Positions 9,340 to 18,242 of a stretch of 64,000 nt of DNA are shown here, one piece after another. Numbering within the stretch: position 1 is the first letter of the stretch; every line of letters starts with the position of its first letter. Origin of the DNA: Demequina subtropica. Lineage in GTDB: Bacteria > Actinomycetota > Actinomycetes > Actinomycetales > Demequinaceae. The DNA is taken from NCBI RefSeq assembly GCF_000971235.1, contig NZ_BBMB01000008.1, forward strand, positions 90,687-154,686. Direction: 5' to 3'. A model generated the notes under the pieces. That model searched no databases. It worked only from the letters and a program-made list of their open reading frames with translations, and was not told where the DNA came from. The position numbers were made by a program, and so were the translations under genes.

Positions 9340-10167
9340 ATGACGCTGGTCATGGGGATCCTCAACGTCACTCCGGACAGCTTCAGCGACGGCGGCATGT
9401 ACGCCGAGCTCGACGCGGCGATCGCGCGCGGCGTGCAGCTCGCGCACGACGGCGCGGACCTGGTCGACGTGGGCGGCGAGTCCACCCGCCCGGGCGCCGC
9501 GCGCGTCACCGTCGAGGAGGAGCAGCGCCGCGTCGTGCCGGTCATCCGCGCGCTCGCACAGGCCGGCGTCGCGACGAGCATCGACACCATGAACGCCGCG
9601 ACCGCGCGCGCCGCCGTCGAGGCCGGCGCGAGCATCGTCAACGACGTCTCGGGCGGGCTCGCGGACGATGCGATGGCCGCGACCGTCGCCGACCTCGCCG
9701 TCGACTTCATCGCCATGCACTGGCGCGCCCACTCCACGGAGATGGACCACCGCGACGAGTACGCGGACGTCGTGCGCGAGGTGGGCGACGAGCTCGCCGC
9801 GCGCGTCGACGCCCTCGTCGCCGCGGGCGTCCGCGAGGAGCGCATCGTCCTCGACCCGGGCCTGGGCTTCTCCAAGGTGACGGACTCGAACTGGCCGCTG
9901 CTCGCGAACCTCGACGCATGGTCGCGCGGGCACCGCGTGCTGGTGGGCGCGAGCCGCAAGCGCTTCCTCGGCGCCGCGATCGCGCGCCCGGGCGTGGACG
10001 CCGGCGACCCGACGATGCGCGAGCACGCCACCACCGCGGTGACCTCCCTGGCAGCCGCGCACGGCGCCTGGGCGGTGCGGGTGCACGATGCGGCAGCGGC
10101 TGTCGACGCGACGCGCGTCGTGTCGGCTTGGGAGAACGCACGTCGACCGGAAGGATGGGCCTCATGA
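9340..10167 (+). CDS. folP: Dihydropteroate synthase
   Basis: Joins p-aminobenzoate to dihydropterin pyrophosphate; the sulfonamide target. Signatures are MGILNVTPDSFSDGG at the N terminus and DLVDVGGESTRPGA, plus a KRFLG segment near residue 208. 275 residues. AGGAGG precedes the ATG. The stop overlaps the folB-folK start by four bases. Confidence 0.95.
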   Translation: MTLVMGILNVTPDSFSDGGMYAELDAAIARGVQLAHDGADLVDVGGESTRPGAARVTVEEEQRRVVPVIRALAQAGVATSIDTMNAATARAAVEAGASIVNDVSGGLADDAMAATVADLAVDFIAMHWRAHSTEMDHRDEYADVVREVGDELAARVDALVAAGVREERIVLDPGLGFSKVTDSNWPLLANLDAWSRGHRVLVGASRKRFLGAAIARPGVDAGDPTMREHATTAVTSLAAAHGAWAVRVHDAAAAVDATRVVSAWENARRPEGWAS

Positions 10168-11198
10168 CGACGCCGACCATCACCCCGTACCTCAAGGACG
10201 GGATCGAGCTCGACCAGATCATCGTCCAGGGCATTCGTGTCACCGGCTTCCACGGGGTCTACGCCCCGGAGAAGGAGTCGGGGCAGCTGTTCCTCGCCGA
10301 TGTGGTGGCCCACGTGTCCACGCGCATCGCGGCCGACAAGGACGATCTGCTCCGCACCGTCAACTACTCGGAGATCGCCGACCGCACCGCCGAGGTGCTC
10401 GGCGGCGATCCCTCCGACCTGCTCGAGACCGTCGCCGAGCACATCGCGCGCGCGATCCTCGAGATGCCCGGCGTGCAGGCGGTGGACGTCATCGTCCACA
10501 AGCCGCAGGCCCCGCTGCACGTCGAGTTCCGCGACGTCATGGTGAAGATCCGCCGCGACCTGCGCTCGGGCACGCTGTGGGCGGACAAGCGCATCGGCTC
10601 GTCGGCGGGCGGCTCGGGCGACCCGTTCGCCCCCGCGCCGCGCTCGGGCGACCCCGCGGACGCGCAGCCCCTTCAGCCCGTGACCGCCTACCTGGGCCTC
10701 GGGGGCAACATCGGCGACGTCGACACGTCCTTCCGTGAGGCGCTGTGGGAGCTGCACCGCATCCCGGGCATCGAGGTGCTGCGAGCCTCCTCGCTGTTCC
10801 GCACGCGCCCTGTGGGCGGACCCGAGCAGGCCGACTTCCTCAACGTCGTCGTCGCGGTCGAGACCGCGCTCGCGCCGCGCGCGCTGCTCGCCGCGTGCCA
10901 GGGCGTCGAGGTCCTCCACGGACGTGAGCGGCGTGAGGAGAACGGTCCGCGGACGCTGGACATCGACGTGCTCGCGTACGACGCGATGACTCTCGACGCC
11001 GACGATCTGAAGGTCCCGCACCCGCGCGCGGCCGAGCGGGCGTTCGTGCTCCAGCCGTGGGCGACGCTCGCCCCCGACTTCGAGCTCCCGGGCGCGGGCC
11101 GCATCGGCGACCTCGCGGCGGCGATCGGCACCGACGGCGTCGAGCTCGTGGCGGAGCGCTGGCCAGCGGCGCAGGAGAGCGCGAACCCCCAGGCGTGA
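10164..11198 (+). CDS. folBK: Bifunctional dihydroneopterin aldolase / HPPK (FolB-FolK fusion)
   Basis: Carries two consecutive folate steps: aldol cleavage of dihydroneopterin, then pyrophosphorylation of 6-hydroxymethyl-dihydropterin. Residues 15-135 are FolB-like (IIVQGIRVTGFHGVYAPEKE). A Gly/Ser/Pro linker follows at about 140-172. From about 174 comes HPPK, with YLGLGGNIGD, the GPRTLDIDVLAYD signature and HPRAAERAFVLQPW. The 344-residue length equals the sum of both enzymes and the frame is unbroken, so this is a true fusion rather than a sequencing artefact. Confidence 0.94.
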   Translation: MTTPTITPYLKDGIELDQIIVQGIRVTGFHGVYAPEKESGQLFLADVVAHVSTRIAADKDDLLRTVNYSEIADRTAEVLGGDPSDLLETVAEHIARAILEMPGVQAVDVIVHKPQAPLHVEFRDVMVKIRRDLRSGTLWADKRIGSSAGGSGDPFAPAPRSGDPADAQPLQPVTAYLGLGGNIGDVDTSFREALWELHRIPGIEVLRASSLFRTRPVGGPEQADFLNVVVAVETALAPRALLAACQGVEVLHGRERREENGPRTLDIDVLAYDAMTLDADDLKVPHPRAAERAFVLQPWATLAPDFELPGAGRIGDLAAAIGTDGVELVAERWPAAQESANPQA

Positions 11199-11232
11199 AC
11201 GGCATGGGCGCCCGGGCGGCAGCGAGGTCGCG

Positions 11233-11700
11233 ATGACCCCGCTGAGCCGCACACGCCTCGTCGTGCTCGCCTCCGTGATGGGGCTCGTGGCGTGGGCGAT
11301 CGCCCGCATGGCCGTCGCGTCCGGCTCGACGCCCCTCGCGGTGCCCTGGACGGTGCTCGTGGTCGCGGGCCTCGTGGGGGTGCTCGTGCTCTGGCTCGGC
11401 TGGGCGGTGCGGCAGTACCGACGCGGCAAGAACCCGGGGCTCAGCGGGCTGCGCGCCGCGCGGACCGCGGTGCTCGCGCAGGCGTGCGCCTACACGGGCT
11501 CGATCATCGCGGGCGCCTTCGCGGGCTACGGCCTCGCGATCGCGCTCGAGTGGTCGCATGCGCCGCGGCGCGAGGTGGCGATCTCGGCGTTCGTCGCGGT
11601 GCTCGGCGGGCTCGTGCTCGTGGCTGCGGCGCTGATCGCCGAGCACTGGTGCAAGGACAGCCGCGACGACGACAACGAGGGCGGCTCCGCGCCGGCCTGA
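11233..11700 (+). CDS. DUF3180 membrane protein
   Basis: A 155-residue protein with four predicted membrane helices (about 8-27, 37-56, 77-100 and 114-134) and a short acidic tail. It matches DUF3180, which follows folK in many actinobacteria. Function unknown. ATG at 11233 has GAGGT upstream. Confidence 0.8.
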   Translation: MTPLSRTRLVVLASVMGLVAWAIARMAVASGSTPLAVPWTVLVVAGLVGVLVLWLGWAVRQYRRGKNPGLSGLRAARTAVLAQACAYTGSIIAGAFAGYGLAIALEWSHAPRREVAISAFVAVLGGLVLVAAALIAEHWCKDSRDDDNEGGSAPA

Positions 11701-11767
11701 CACGCGTCCGCCGAGGAGGGCGCGTCGCGGGTGCCGGGCCGCGGTCCACCCCTGGCACACTGAAGTC

Positions 11768-12250
11768 ATGAGCTGGTACGAGAACGCCGCTGCTCCGTGG
11801 GTCCCGGTCTCCCGCAGGCTCATCACCGCGCGGCTCGTCCCCGCGGGGATCGTGTTCGGCCTGCTCGTGCTCGCGAGCCTCGTGGTCGCGCTCGCGACGG
11901 GCGAGCCATGGTTCCTCCTCGGGTCCATCGCGATCCTGGCGATCGGCGCGTGGGTCGCCTGGGTGATCGTCCGCCAGGTGGGCGCCCACGCATGGGCGGA
12001 GGGGGAGGACGACCTCCTGGTGCGCAAGGGCCGCATGTTCCGCTCCGTCACGGTGGTGCCGTACGGGCGCATGCAGTTCGTCGACGTCAAGGCCGGTCCG
12101 CTCGACCGCGCCCTCGGCATCGCGACGGTGCAGCTCCACACCGCCTCTCCCGGCACGGACGCCTCGATCGCGGGGGTGCCCGCGGAGGAGGCCGCGCGCC
12201 TCCGTGACCGCCTCACCACACGCGGCGAGGCACGGCTGGCGGGTCTGTGA
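11768..12250 (+). CDS. PH-domain membrane protein (YdbS-like, bPH2)
   Basis: 160 residues: two membrane helices at about 26-46 and 50-68, then a bacterial PH domain (about 75-150) containing LLVRKGRMFRSVTVVPYGRMQFVDVKAGPLDR, the usual bPH2 motif. It overlaps the next gene by four bases, and the pair resembles YdbS-YdbT of Bacillus, a small and a large PH protein encoded together. The role is unknown; an envelope function is inferred. Confidence 0.82.
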   Translation: MSWYENAAAPWVPVSRRLITARLVPAGIVFGLLVLASLVVALATGEPWFLLGSIAILAIGAWVAWVIVRQVGAHAWAEGEDDLLVRKGRMFRSVTVVPYGRMQFVDVKAGPLDRALGIATVQLHTASPGTDASIAGVPAEEAARLRDRLTTRGEARLAGL

Positions 12251-13860
12251 GCGTCGACGGCTCGGTCTACCGGGCCCCTCGCGAGTGGACGCGCCTCCAC
12301 CCGGTGTCGCCGCTGCTCGGCGGCTGGGCCGTGCTCGGCCTCATCTTCGCGTACCTCATCCATCAGCGGCTCCCGGACTGGGTCGCGGGAGACGAGGGCG
12401 GCTGGGACTTCCTCGACCAGTTCCCGCTGGTCGGGCTCGCCATCGCCGCCGCGCTCGGCTTCGCCGCCACGCTCGCGATCTCGGTGTGGCAGTGGCGCCG
12501 CACCGAGTTCCGCATCGGGGACGACGCGGTCTACCTGCGCCGCGGCATCGTCACCCAGCAGCAGCGCCAGGCGCGGCTCGACCGGCTCCAGGCGGTCGAC
12601 GTGGTGCAGCCGCTGCTCGCGCGGCTGTTCGGCTTCGCGGCGCTCTCGGTCCAGGTCGCGGGCGGCGAGGGTTCGGGCATCGAGCTCAAGTTCCTGCGCC
12701 TGGGCGACGCGGAGGCGCTGCGCAACGAGATCCTCTACCTCGCCGCGGGGCTCAAGGAAGGCGACCAGGAGCCGCCGGCTCCCGCCGACGGTGGGGACGA
12801 TGCGGGCGTCGCGGGCGCATCGTCATTCCGCGACCTCGCGGCCGACCGGGCCCGCGCGTTCGAGCGTCCCGAGGACGTGCTGTCGGGTCGCGAGCGGGTC
12901 CGGACCGCTGTCGCGGCGGCGGAGGAGCGCGAGGTGTACCGCGTCCCGCTCGGGAGGCTCGTGCTCTCGACGCTGTTCTCCGGCCCCGCGATCTTCGTGC
13001 TGCTCGCGCCGCTCACGGGGCTCCTCGCCACCGTGTTCCTCAAGGTCGACGTGCTGGGCGGCCTTCTCGCCGCCATCGGTACCAGCCTGTTCGCGATCAT
13101 CGGTGCGCTGGGCGCGCTGCTCGGGTTCTTCTGGACGCGCATCAACGGCGGCTTCGGCTTCACCGCGGCGCTGTCGGCGGACGGGCTGCGGCTGCGGCAC
13201 GGCCTCATGGAGACGCGGCGCCAGACGGTGCCCCCGGGCCGCGTCCAGGCGATCCGCCTGCACCAGCCGCCGCTGTGGCGCGGTCAGGACTGGTGGCGCA
13301 TCACGCTCAACGTCGCCGGCTACGGCGCCACGGACGAGGCCGTGTCGGTGCTGCACCCGGTCGCCACGCGCGAGGAGGCCCTCACCGCGGTGTGGCTGGT
13401 CCTGCCCGACCTCGGCGAGCCCGACCCGTACGGCACGCTCGGATTCGCGCTGCACGGCACCGGCTCCGAGGGCGGCTTCCTCACCAGCCCCGAGCGCGCT
13501 CGCCGGCTCGACCCGCTCCAGTGGCGCTTCCGCGGTGTGCGCGCGACCGAGCGAGCGCTGCTCATCCGGCGCGGCCGCTGGTCGCGCGAGCTCGTGATCG
13601 TCCCCCACGAGCGCACCCAGTCGCTGGGCCTGACCCAGGGTCCCGTGCGCCGCTCGCTGCGCCTCGCGAACGTCGAGGTCCACTCGACCGCGGGGCCCGT
13701 CACGCCGGTCGCGGCGCACCTGGACCTCGACGACGCGATCGCGTTGCTCGACGCGCAGGCCACGAGGGCCCGCGAGGGCAGGAGGCGCCAGACCCCCGAG
13801 CAATGGATGACGGCGGTGGGCCTGGCGCCCGCCTCTCCCGAAGGAGACCCGCATGGATGA
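12247..13860 (+). CDS. Multi-PH-domain membrane protein (YdbT-like)
   Basis: 537 residues with three bPH2 modules, each after membrane segments: about 85-165 (DDAVYLRRGIVTQQQRQARLDRLQAVDVVQPLLAR region), about 300-370 (LRLRHGLMETRRQTVPPGRVQAIRL region) and about 425-500 (LIRRGRWSRELVIVPHERTQ region). GTG start overlaps the upstream PH gene, and its end overlaps the following DUF2520 gene by eight bases, so all three are probably coupled. Partner of the small PH protein; function unknown. Confidence 0.85.
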   Translation: MSVDGSVYRAPREWTRLHPVSPLLGGWAVLGLIFAYLIHQRLPDWVAGDEGGWDFLDQFPLVGLAIAAALGFAATLAISVWQWRRTEFRIGDDAVYLRRGIVTQQQRQARLDRLQAVDVVQPLLARLFGFAALSVQVAGGEGSGIELKFLRLGDAEALRNEILYLAAGLKEGDQEPPAPADGGDDAGVAGASSFRDLAADRARAFERPEDVLSGRERVRTAVAAAEEREVYRVPLGRLVLSTLFSGPAIFVLLAPLTGLLATVFLKVDVLGGLLAAIGTSLFAIIGALGALLGFFWTRINGGFGFTAALSADGLRLRHGLMETRRQTVPPGRVQAIRLHQPPLWRGQDWWRITLNVAGYGATDEAVSVLHPVATREEALTAVWLVLPDLGEPDPYGTLGFALHGTGSEGGFLTSPERARRLDPLQWRFRGVRATERALLIRRGRWSRELVIVPHERTQSLGLTQGPVRRSLRLANVEVHSTAGPVTPVAAHLDLDDAIALLDAQATRAREGRRRQTPEQWMTAVGLAPASPEGDPHG

Positions 13861-14782
13861 CGTCCGCGGACACGCGGTCAACGGCAACACCCGGCGGCCC
13901 GGCCGCCTGCGCATCGGCGTGGTCGGGGCAGGCCGCGTGGGCGCGGTGCTCGCCGCCGCGCTGCGCGAGGCCGGTCATGAGATCGTCGCCGCGTCGGGTG
14001 TCTCCGACGCGACGCTGTCGCGCATCGACGCGCTCCTGCCGGGTGTCCCGGTCGCCGACCCCGACGAGGTGGTGCGCGCCGCGGAGCTGGTGCTGCTCAC
14101 CGTCCCGGACGATGCGATCGGCCCCGTCGCGGCCGGCCTCGCCAAGGTCGAGGCGTGGCGCCCGGGTCAGCTGGTGGTGCACACGTCCGGCCGGCACGGG
14201 ATCGACGTGCTCGCGCAGTCGGGAGCCGCCGGCATCGTGCCGCTCGCGATCCACCCTGCGATGACCTTCACCGGCACGTCGATGGACCGCTCGCGGCTGA
14301 CGGACGCCGTGTTCGCCGTGACCGCGCCGCCCGGCATGCTGCCGATCGCCCAGGCGCTCGTGGTCGAGATGGGCGGCGAGCCCGTGGTGGTCGAGGAGTG
14401 GGACCGCCCGCTCTACCACGCGGCCCTGGTGCACGGCGCGAACCACGTGGTCACGGCCGTCGCGCAGGCGAGCGGCGTGCTCGCGCGCATCGGCATCGAG
14501 GAGCCGGCGCGCGTGCTCGGGCCGCTCATCCACGCGTCCGTCGACGGCGCGCTGCGCGACGCGCCGGGCGCCGTCTCCACTCTGACGGGACCCGTGGTTC
14601 GCGGCGACGCGGGCACGGTCGCTGCGCACCTGCGGGCGCTCGAGGGGCAGCCCGAGGCGCTTTTCGCGTATCGTGCCATGGCGCGCGCCACGGCAGACCT
14701 GGCGCTCAGCGGCGGCCGCATCGGCCCCGCGCAGTACGCCGACCTCATCGCGACGCTCGGCACCGACGGAATGGGAGATTGA
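13853..14782 (+). CDS. Rossmann-fold DUF2520 dehydrogenase-like protein upstream of panC
   Basis: 309 residues. An N-terminal dinucleotide-binding fold (RIGVVGAGRVGAVLAAALREAGHE, GxGxxG near residue 25) precedes a helical DUF2520 domain. Mycobacteria carry the same family beside panC (Rv3603c). The fold resembles ketopantoate and hydroxyacid reductases, and no panE is seen in the window, so a reductase role in pantothenate synthesis is a reasonable but unproven inference. Its stop overlaps the panC start (TGATG). Confidence 0.8.
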   Translation: MDDVRGHAVNGNTRRPGRLRIGVVGAGRVGAVLAAALREAGHEIVAASGVSDATLSRIDALLPGVPVADPDEVVRAAELVLLTVPDDAIGPVAAGLAKVEAWRPGQLVVHTSGRHGIDVLAQSGAAGIVPLAIHPAMTFTGTSMDRSRLTDAVFAVTAPPGMLPIAQALVVEMGGEPVVVEEWDRPLYHAALVHGANHVVTAVAQASGVLARIGIEEPARVLGPLIHASVDGALRDAPGAVSTLTGPVVRGDAGTVAAHLRALEGQPEALFAYRAMARATADLALSGGRIGPAQYADLIATLGTDGMGD

Positions 14783-15642
14783 TGCGCATCGTCCACACGG
14801 CGAGCGACCTCCGAGGGACCGCGACGCGGCCCTCCAGGCGTGAGGGGGACCGCGCGTCGCGGGCCGTCGTCATGACCATGGGGGCGCTGCACGAGGGCCA
14901 TCTGGCGCTCGTGCGCGCGGCACGCGAGGCGGCCGACGAGGTGGTGGTGACCATCTTCGTCAACCCTCTCCAGTTCGACGACGCCGACGACCTGGACCGC
15001 TACCCGCGCACGCTCGACGAGGACTGCGCGCTGCTCGAGCCGCTCGGCGTGGACGTGGTCTTCGCGCCGTCGGTCGAGGAGGTGTACGCCGGGGGCGAGC
15101 CCGTGGTGACCGTCTCCGCCGGCGCGATCGGCGAGGTCTTCGAGGGAGCGCATCGTCCCGGGCACTTCGACGGCGTGCTCACCGTCGTGGCGAAGCTGCT
15201 CAACCTCACCCAGCCGGACCTCGCGTTCTTCGGGCAGAAGGACGCGCAGCAGGTCATCGCCGTGCGGACCATGGTGCGCGACCTCAACTTCCCCGTCCAG
15301 GTGGTGGCCGTGCCCACCGTCCGCGACAAGGACGGCCTGGCGCTGTCCTCGCGCAACGTGTTCCTGTCGCCGGCCGAGCGGGAGAGCGCGCTCGCCCTCT
15401 CGGCGGCGCTGCGCGAGGCCGATGCGGCGGTCCGGTCGGGCGACGGGGTGTCCGCGGCGCTCGCGGTCGGGCGCGCGGTGCTCGCCTCCGAGCCGGGCGT
15501 CGAGGTCGACTATCTCGAGTTCCAGGACCCCGTGACCGCCGACGTGGTGCCCGAGGGCTACCGTGGAGAGGCGGTGCTCGCCGTCGCCGCCCGCGTGGGC
15601 GAGACCCGGCTCATCGACAACCTGGTGACGCGGTTCGCCTGA
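14782..15642 (+). CDS. panC: Pantoate-beta-alanine ligase
   Basis: Makes pantothenate from pantoate, beta-alanine and ATP in the cytoplasm. The nucleotidylyltransferase motif MGALHEGHL is near residue 34, with HRPGHFDGVLTVV, FGQKDAQQ and LSSRN downstream. 286 residues. The ATG shares a base with the upstream stop. panD follows after an interposed family B repeat. Confidence 0.95.
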   Translation: MRIVHTASDLRGTATRPSRREGDRASRAVVMTMGALHEGHLALVRAAREAADEVVVTIFVNPLQFDDADDLDRYPRTLDEDCALLEPLGVDVVFAPSVEEVYAGGEPVVTVSAGAIGEVFEGAHRPGHFDGVLTVVAKLLNLTQPDLAFFGQKDAQQVIAVRTMVRDLNFPVQVVAVPTVRDKDGLALSSRNVFLSPAERESALALSAALREADAAVRSGDGVSAALAVGRAVLASEPGVEVDYLEFQDPVTADVVPEGYRGEAVLAVAARVGETRLIDNLVTRFA

Positions 15643-15661
15643 CGCTTCCCGCCCATCCCGC

Positions 15662-15759
15662 CCGACAGCCCCAACGGAGCTGGTCCCGACACGCCGGGCC
15701 GGCCCGCGCATCGTGACCCGATCCCCGGCGTGTCACGGCGAACTCCGTTCGTGCTGTCC
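15662..15759. repeat. Repeat family B, copy 2
   Basis: Left end GACAGCCCCAACGGAGCTG and right end AACTCCGTTCGTGCTGTC are near reverse complements. The interior has GACACGCCGG and CCGGCGTGTC. It fills the panC-panD gap and ends 18 bases before the panD ATG, so it would be part of a panCD transcript. Confidence 0.8.
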
Positions 15760-15777
15760 AGAATCAGAAGGCAACTC

Positions 15778-16242
15778 ATGACCTCGCTCCAGCGCCCGAT
15801 GATGATCTCCAAGATCCACCGGGCCACCGTGACCCAGGCGGACCTCCACTACGTGGGCTCCGTCACCATCGACGTCGACCTCATGGAGGCGGCGGACCTG
15901 CTGCCCGGCCAGCAGGTGGACATCGTCGACGTCACCAACGGCGCGCGGCTCACCACCTACGCGATCCCCGGAGAGCGGGGCTCGGGCGTGCTGTGCATCA
16001 ACGGCGCGGCCGCGCACCTCATCACCGAGGGCGACCTGGTGATCATCATCGGCTACGGCATGCTCGCGGATGCCGAGGCGCGGACCTTCGAGCCGCACGT
16101 GGTCTTCGTCGACGCGGCCAACCGCGTCGTGCAGCTCTCCGACGAGCCCGGGCTCGTGCCGGACAACGCCGCCGGCCTCGAGCCCTCGGGCCTCCCGGTG
16201 CATGGGTTCCACACGCAGGGCTGGGACGCGTACCCCTCCTAG
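15778..16242 (+). CDS. panD: Aspartate 1-decarboxylase
   Basis: Pyruvoyl-dependent enzyme making beta-alanine from aspartate for PanC. The self-cleavage site is Gly27-Ser28 in HYVGSVTID, where Ser28 becomes the pyruvoyl group. The motif [19 protein letters not shown] is typical. 154 residues, slightly long at the C terminus. AGAAGG lies seven bases before the ATG. An in-frame start at 15730 would lie inside the repeat and was rejected. Confidence 0.93.
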   Translation: MTSLQRPMMISKIHRATVTQADLHYVGSVTIDVDLMEAADLLPGQQVDIVDVTNGARLTTYAIPGERGSGVLCINGAAAHLITEGDLVIIIGYGMLADAEARTFEPHVVFVDAANRVVQLSDEPGLVPDNAAGLEPSGLPVHGFHTQGWDAYPS

Positions 16243-16245
16243 CCC

Positions 16246-16363
16246 GCGGCTCCGCCACACCAGATCGCGGCTCCGCCACACACCGCTCGGCGTGTCGTCG
16301 GTGTGTTGCGCGGGCCGATGACCGAAACACCCGTATCCGCCCGCGTTCGTGTGGCGGAGCCGC
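16246..16363 (+). repeat. Repeat family A, copy 3 (118 bp)
   Basis: Units GCGGCTCCGCCACAC at 16246 and 16267 and the inverted unit GTGTGGCGGAGCCGC at 16349-16363: same layout and length as copy 1. It starts four bases after the panD stop. Confidence 0.85.
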
Positions 16364-16399
16364 GTGTGGCGGGGTGCCGGGGTCCCGCATCGGCGCCGG

Positions 16400-16405
16400 T
16401 AACCT
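16400..16405 (+). promoter_or_regulatory. -10 element for nadB
   Basis: TAACCT, seven bases before the nadB ATG, predicting a leaderless mRNA. Confidence 0.5.
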
Positions 16406-16412
16406 GACGTTC

Positions 16413-18107
16413 ATGACCGCCTTCGTGCGCAGCCTCGCCGCGCCTCAGCCCGGCTGGACCATCGAGACCGACGTCATCGTGGTGGGGTCCGGCATCGCCG
16501 GGCTCACCACCGCGCTGGACCTGCGCGAGCGCGTGGACCGGGTGCTCGTGGTGACCAAGGGCCTCCTGTCGTCGGGCAGCACGGTGTGGGCGCAGGGCGG
16601 CATCGCGGCGGCGCTCGACCCGGAGGACACCCCCGAGGAGCATCTCGAGGACACGCTCGTCGCCGGGGTGGGGCTGTGCTCAGAGGAGGCCGTGCGGGTC
16701 CTCGTCACGGAGGGGCCGCACTCGATCCGCAAGCTGCTGCGCCGCGGCGCGCAGTTCGACACCGGGCCCAACGGCGACCTCACGCTCACGCGCGAGGGCG
16801 GCCACCACCGCGACCGCATCGTGCACGCGGGCGGCGACGCCACCGGTGCCGAGGTGTCCCGCGCCCTGGTCGAGCAGCTCGAGGCGATCCGCAACGACCC
16901 CGGCATCGAGGTGATCGAGCACGCGATGGTGGTCGACCTCCTCACGGGCGCTCCCGACGCCGACGGCCGCCCGGGCCCCGTGTGCGGCGCGACCATCCAC
17001 GTGATCGGGGAGGGCTCGCGCGACGGCGTCGGTGCAGCGCTCGCGAAGGCCGTCGTGTTCGCGACCGGGGGCATCGGGCAGGTGTTCCGCTCGTCCACCA
17101 ACCCCGCGTCCTCCACGGGCGACGGGCTCGCCACCGCCCTGCGGGCCGGCGCGGCGGTCGCGGACGTCGAGTTCGTCCAGTTCCACCCCACCGTGCTGTG
17201 GCAGGGCGCCAACGCGCGCGGCCAGCTGCCCCTCATCTCCGAGGCGGTCCGCGGCGAGGGCGCCTACCTCCTCAACGGCGCCGGCGAGCGCTTCATGGTG
17301 GGCCGCCACGAGCTCGCGGAGCTCGCGCCCCGCGACGTGGTGAGCCGCAACATCGTCGACGCGATGCGCGAGGAGGACGCGGACTCCGTCTTCCTCGACT
17401 GCCGCCACCTCGAGCGCGGCTTCCTCAAGCGTCGCTTCCCGTCCATCTGGGCCTCGCTCCAGGAGCACGGCCTCGACATGGCGAACGACCTGATCCCGGT
17501 CGCGCCCGCGCAGCACTTCCACTCCGGCGGCATCCTCACCGACCTTCACGGGCGCTCCACGCAGAAGGGCCTCTACGCGATCGGCGAGGCGGCCTGCACG
17601 GGGGTCCACGGCGCCAACCGACTCGCGTCGAACTCGCTGCTCGAGGGGCTCGTGTTCGCGCGACGGGCGGCGCGGGATGCCGCCGCGATGGTCGCGGACG
17701 GCGTGCTCCCGCAGCTCGAGCCCGTCGAGCGGGTGGGCGAGTCCGCGCTGGTCCCGGCGACGATGCGCCCGCGCGTCCAGGCCATCGCGCACGAGGGCGC
17801 GGGTCCGGTCCGCGACGGCGACGGGTTGGACGATGCGGTCGCGCGGCTGGACCGCATCCGGGCGCGGTTCCACACCGAGCCGGTCGCCACGGTGGTGCCG
17901 CAGGTGGCCGAGTGGGAGACCACCAACATCGTCGCGGCGGCATCGGTGCTGTGCGAGGCGGCGCTCCTGCGCGAGGAGTCCCGCGGCGGGCATCAGCGCG
18001 CCGACTTCCCTGCGACCGACGACGCCTGGTCCGTGCGGCTCGCGGCACGGCTGGACCCCGACGGCACGCTGGTGTTCGCGAAGGCGCCGCTCGAGCTGGG
18101 CGAGTAG
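16413..18107 (+). CDS. nadB: L-aspartate oxidase
   Basis: FAD enzyme oxidising aspartate to iminoaspartate, the first step of de novo NAD synthesis. FAD-binding VIVVGSGIAGLTTAL lies near residues 22-36. SSGSTVWAQGGIAAAL, HHRDRIVHAGGDATG and the C-terminal GLYAIGEAACTGVHGANRLASNSLLEGLVF are family hallmarks. 564 residues. nadA is not in the window, and nadC lies 3.6 kb downstream beyond an interposed minus-strand cluster. Confidence 0.95.
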   Translation: MTAFVRSLAAPQPGWTIETDVIVVGSGIAGLTTALDLRERVDRVLVVTKGLLSSGSTVWAQGGIAAALDPEDTPEEHLEDTLVAGVGLCSEEAVRVLVTEGPHSIRKLLRRGAQFDTGPNGDLTLTREGGHHRDRIVHAGGDATGAEVSRALVEQLEAIRNDPGIEVIEHAMVVDLLTGAPDADGRPGPVCGATIHVIGEGSRDGVGAALAKAVVFATGGIGQVFRSSTNPASSTGDGLATALRAGAAVADVEFVQFHPTVLWQGANARGQLPLISEAVRGEGAYLLNGAGERFMVGRHELAELAPRDVVSRNIVDAMREEDADSVFLDCRHLERGFLKRRFPSIWASLQEHGLDMANDLIPVAPAQHFHSGGILTDLHGRSTQKGLYAIGEAACTGVHGANRLASNSLLEGLVFARRAARDAAAMVADGVLPQLEPVERVGESALVPATMRPRVQAIAHEGAGPVRDGDGLDDAVARLDRIRARFHTEPVATVVPQVAEWETTNIVAAASVLCEAALLREESRGGHQRADFPATDDAWSVRLAARLDPDGTLVFAKAPLELGE

Positions 18108-18129
18108 CGGCGCGGTCGCCCGCTCCGCC

Positions 18130-18228
18130 CCGACAGCCGCAACGGAGCTGGTCCCGACACGCCGACGCCGCACCGCCCCCAGGGGGGACGATGCGGCGTG
18201 TCGGCTCGAGATCCGTTGCCGCTGTCGG
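18130..18228. repeat. Repeat family B, copy 3
   Basis: Left end CGACAGCCGCAACGGAGCTG, right end ATCCGTTGCCGCTGTCGG. The interior holds GACACGCCG, GGCGTGTCGG and one GGACGATGCG decamer. It starts 23 bases after the nadB stop, between convergent genes. Confidence 0.8.
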
Positions 18229-18242
18229 GCCGTCGCGGAGGG

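Noticed and set aside
8133..11429. A 1098-codon open frame on the minus strand
   Set aside because: It is the antisense shadow of ftsH, folE, folP and folB-folK, typical of high-GC DNA; its translation is Arg/Ala-rich and matches no family.
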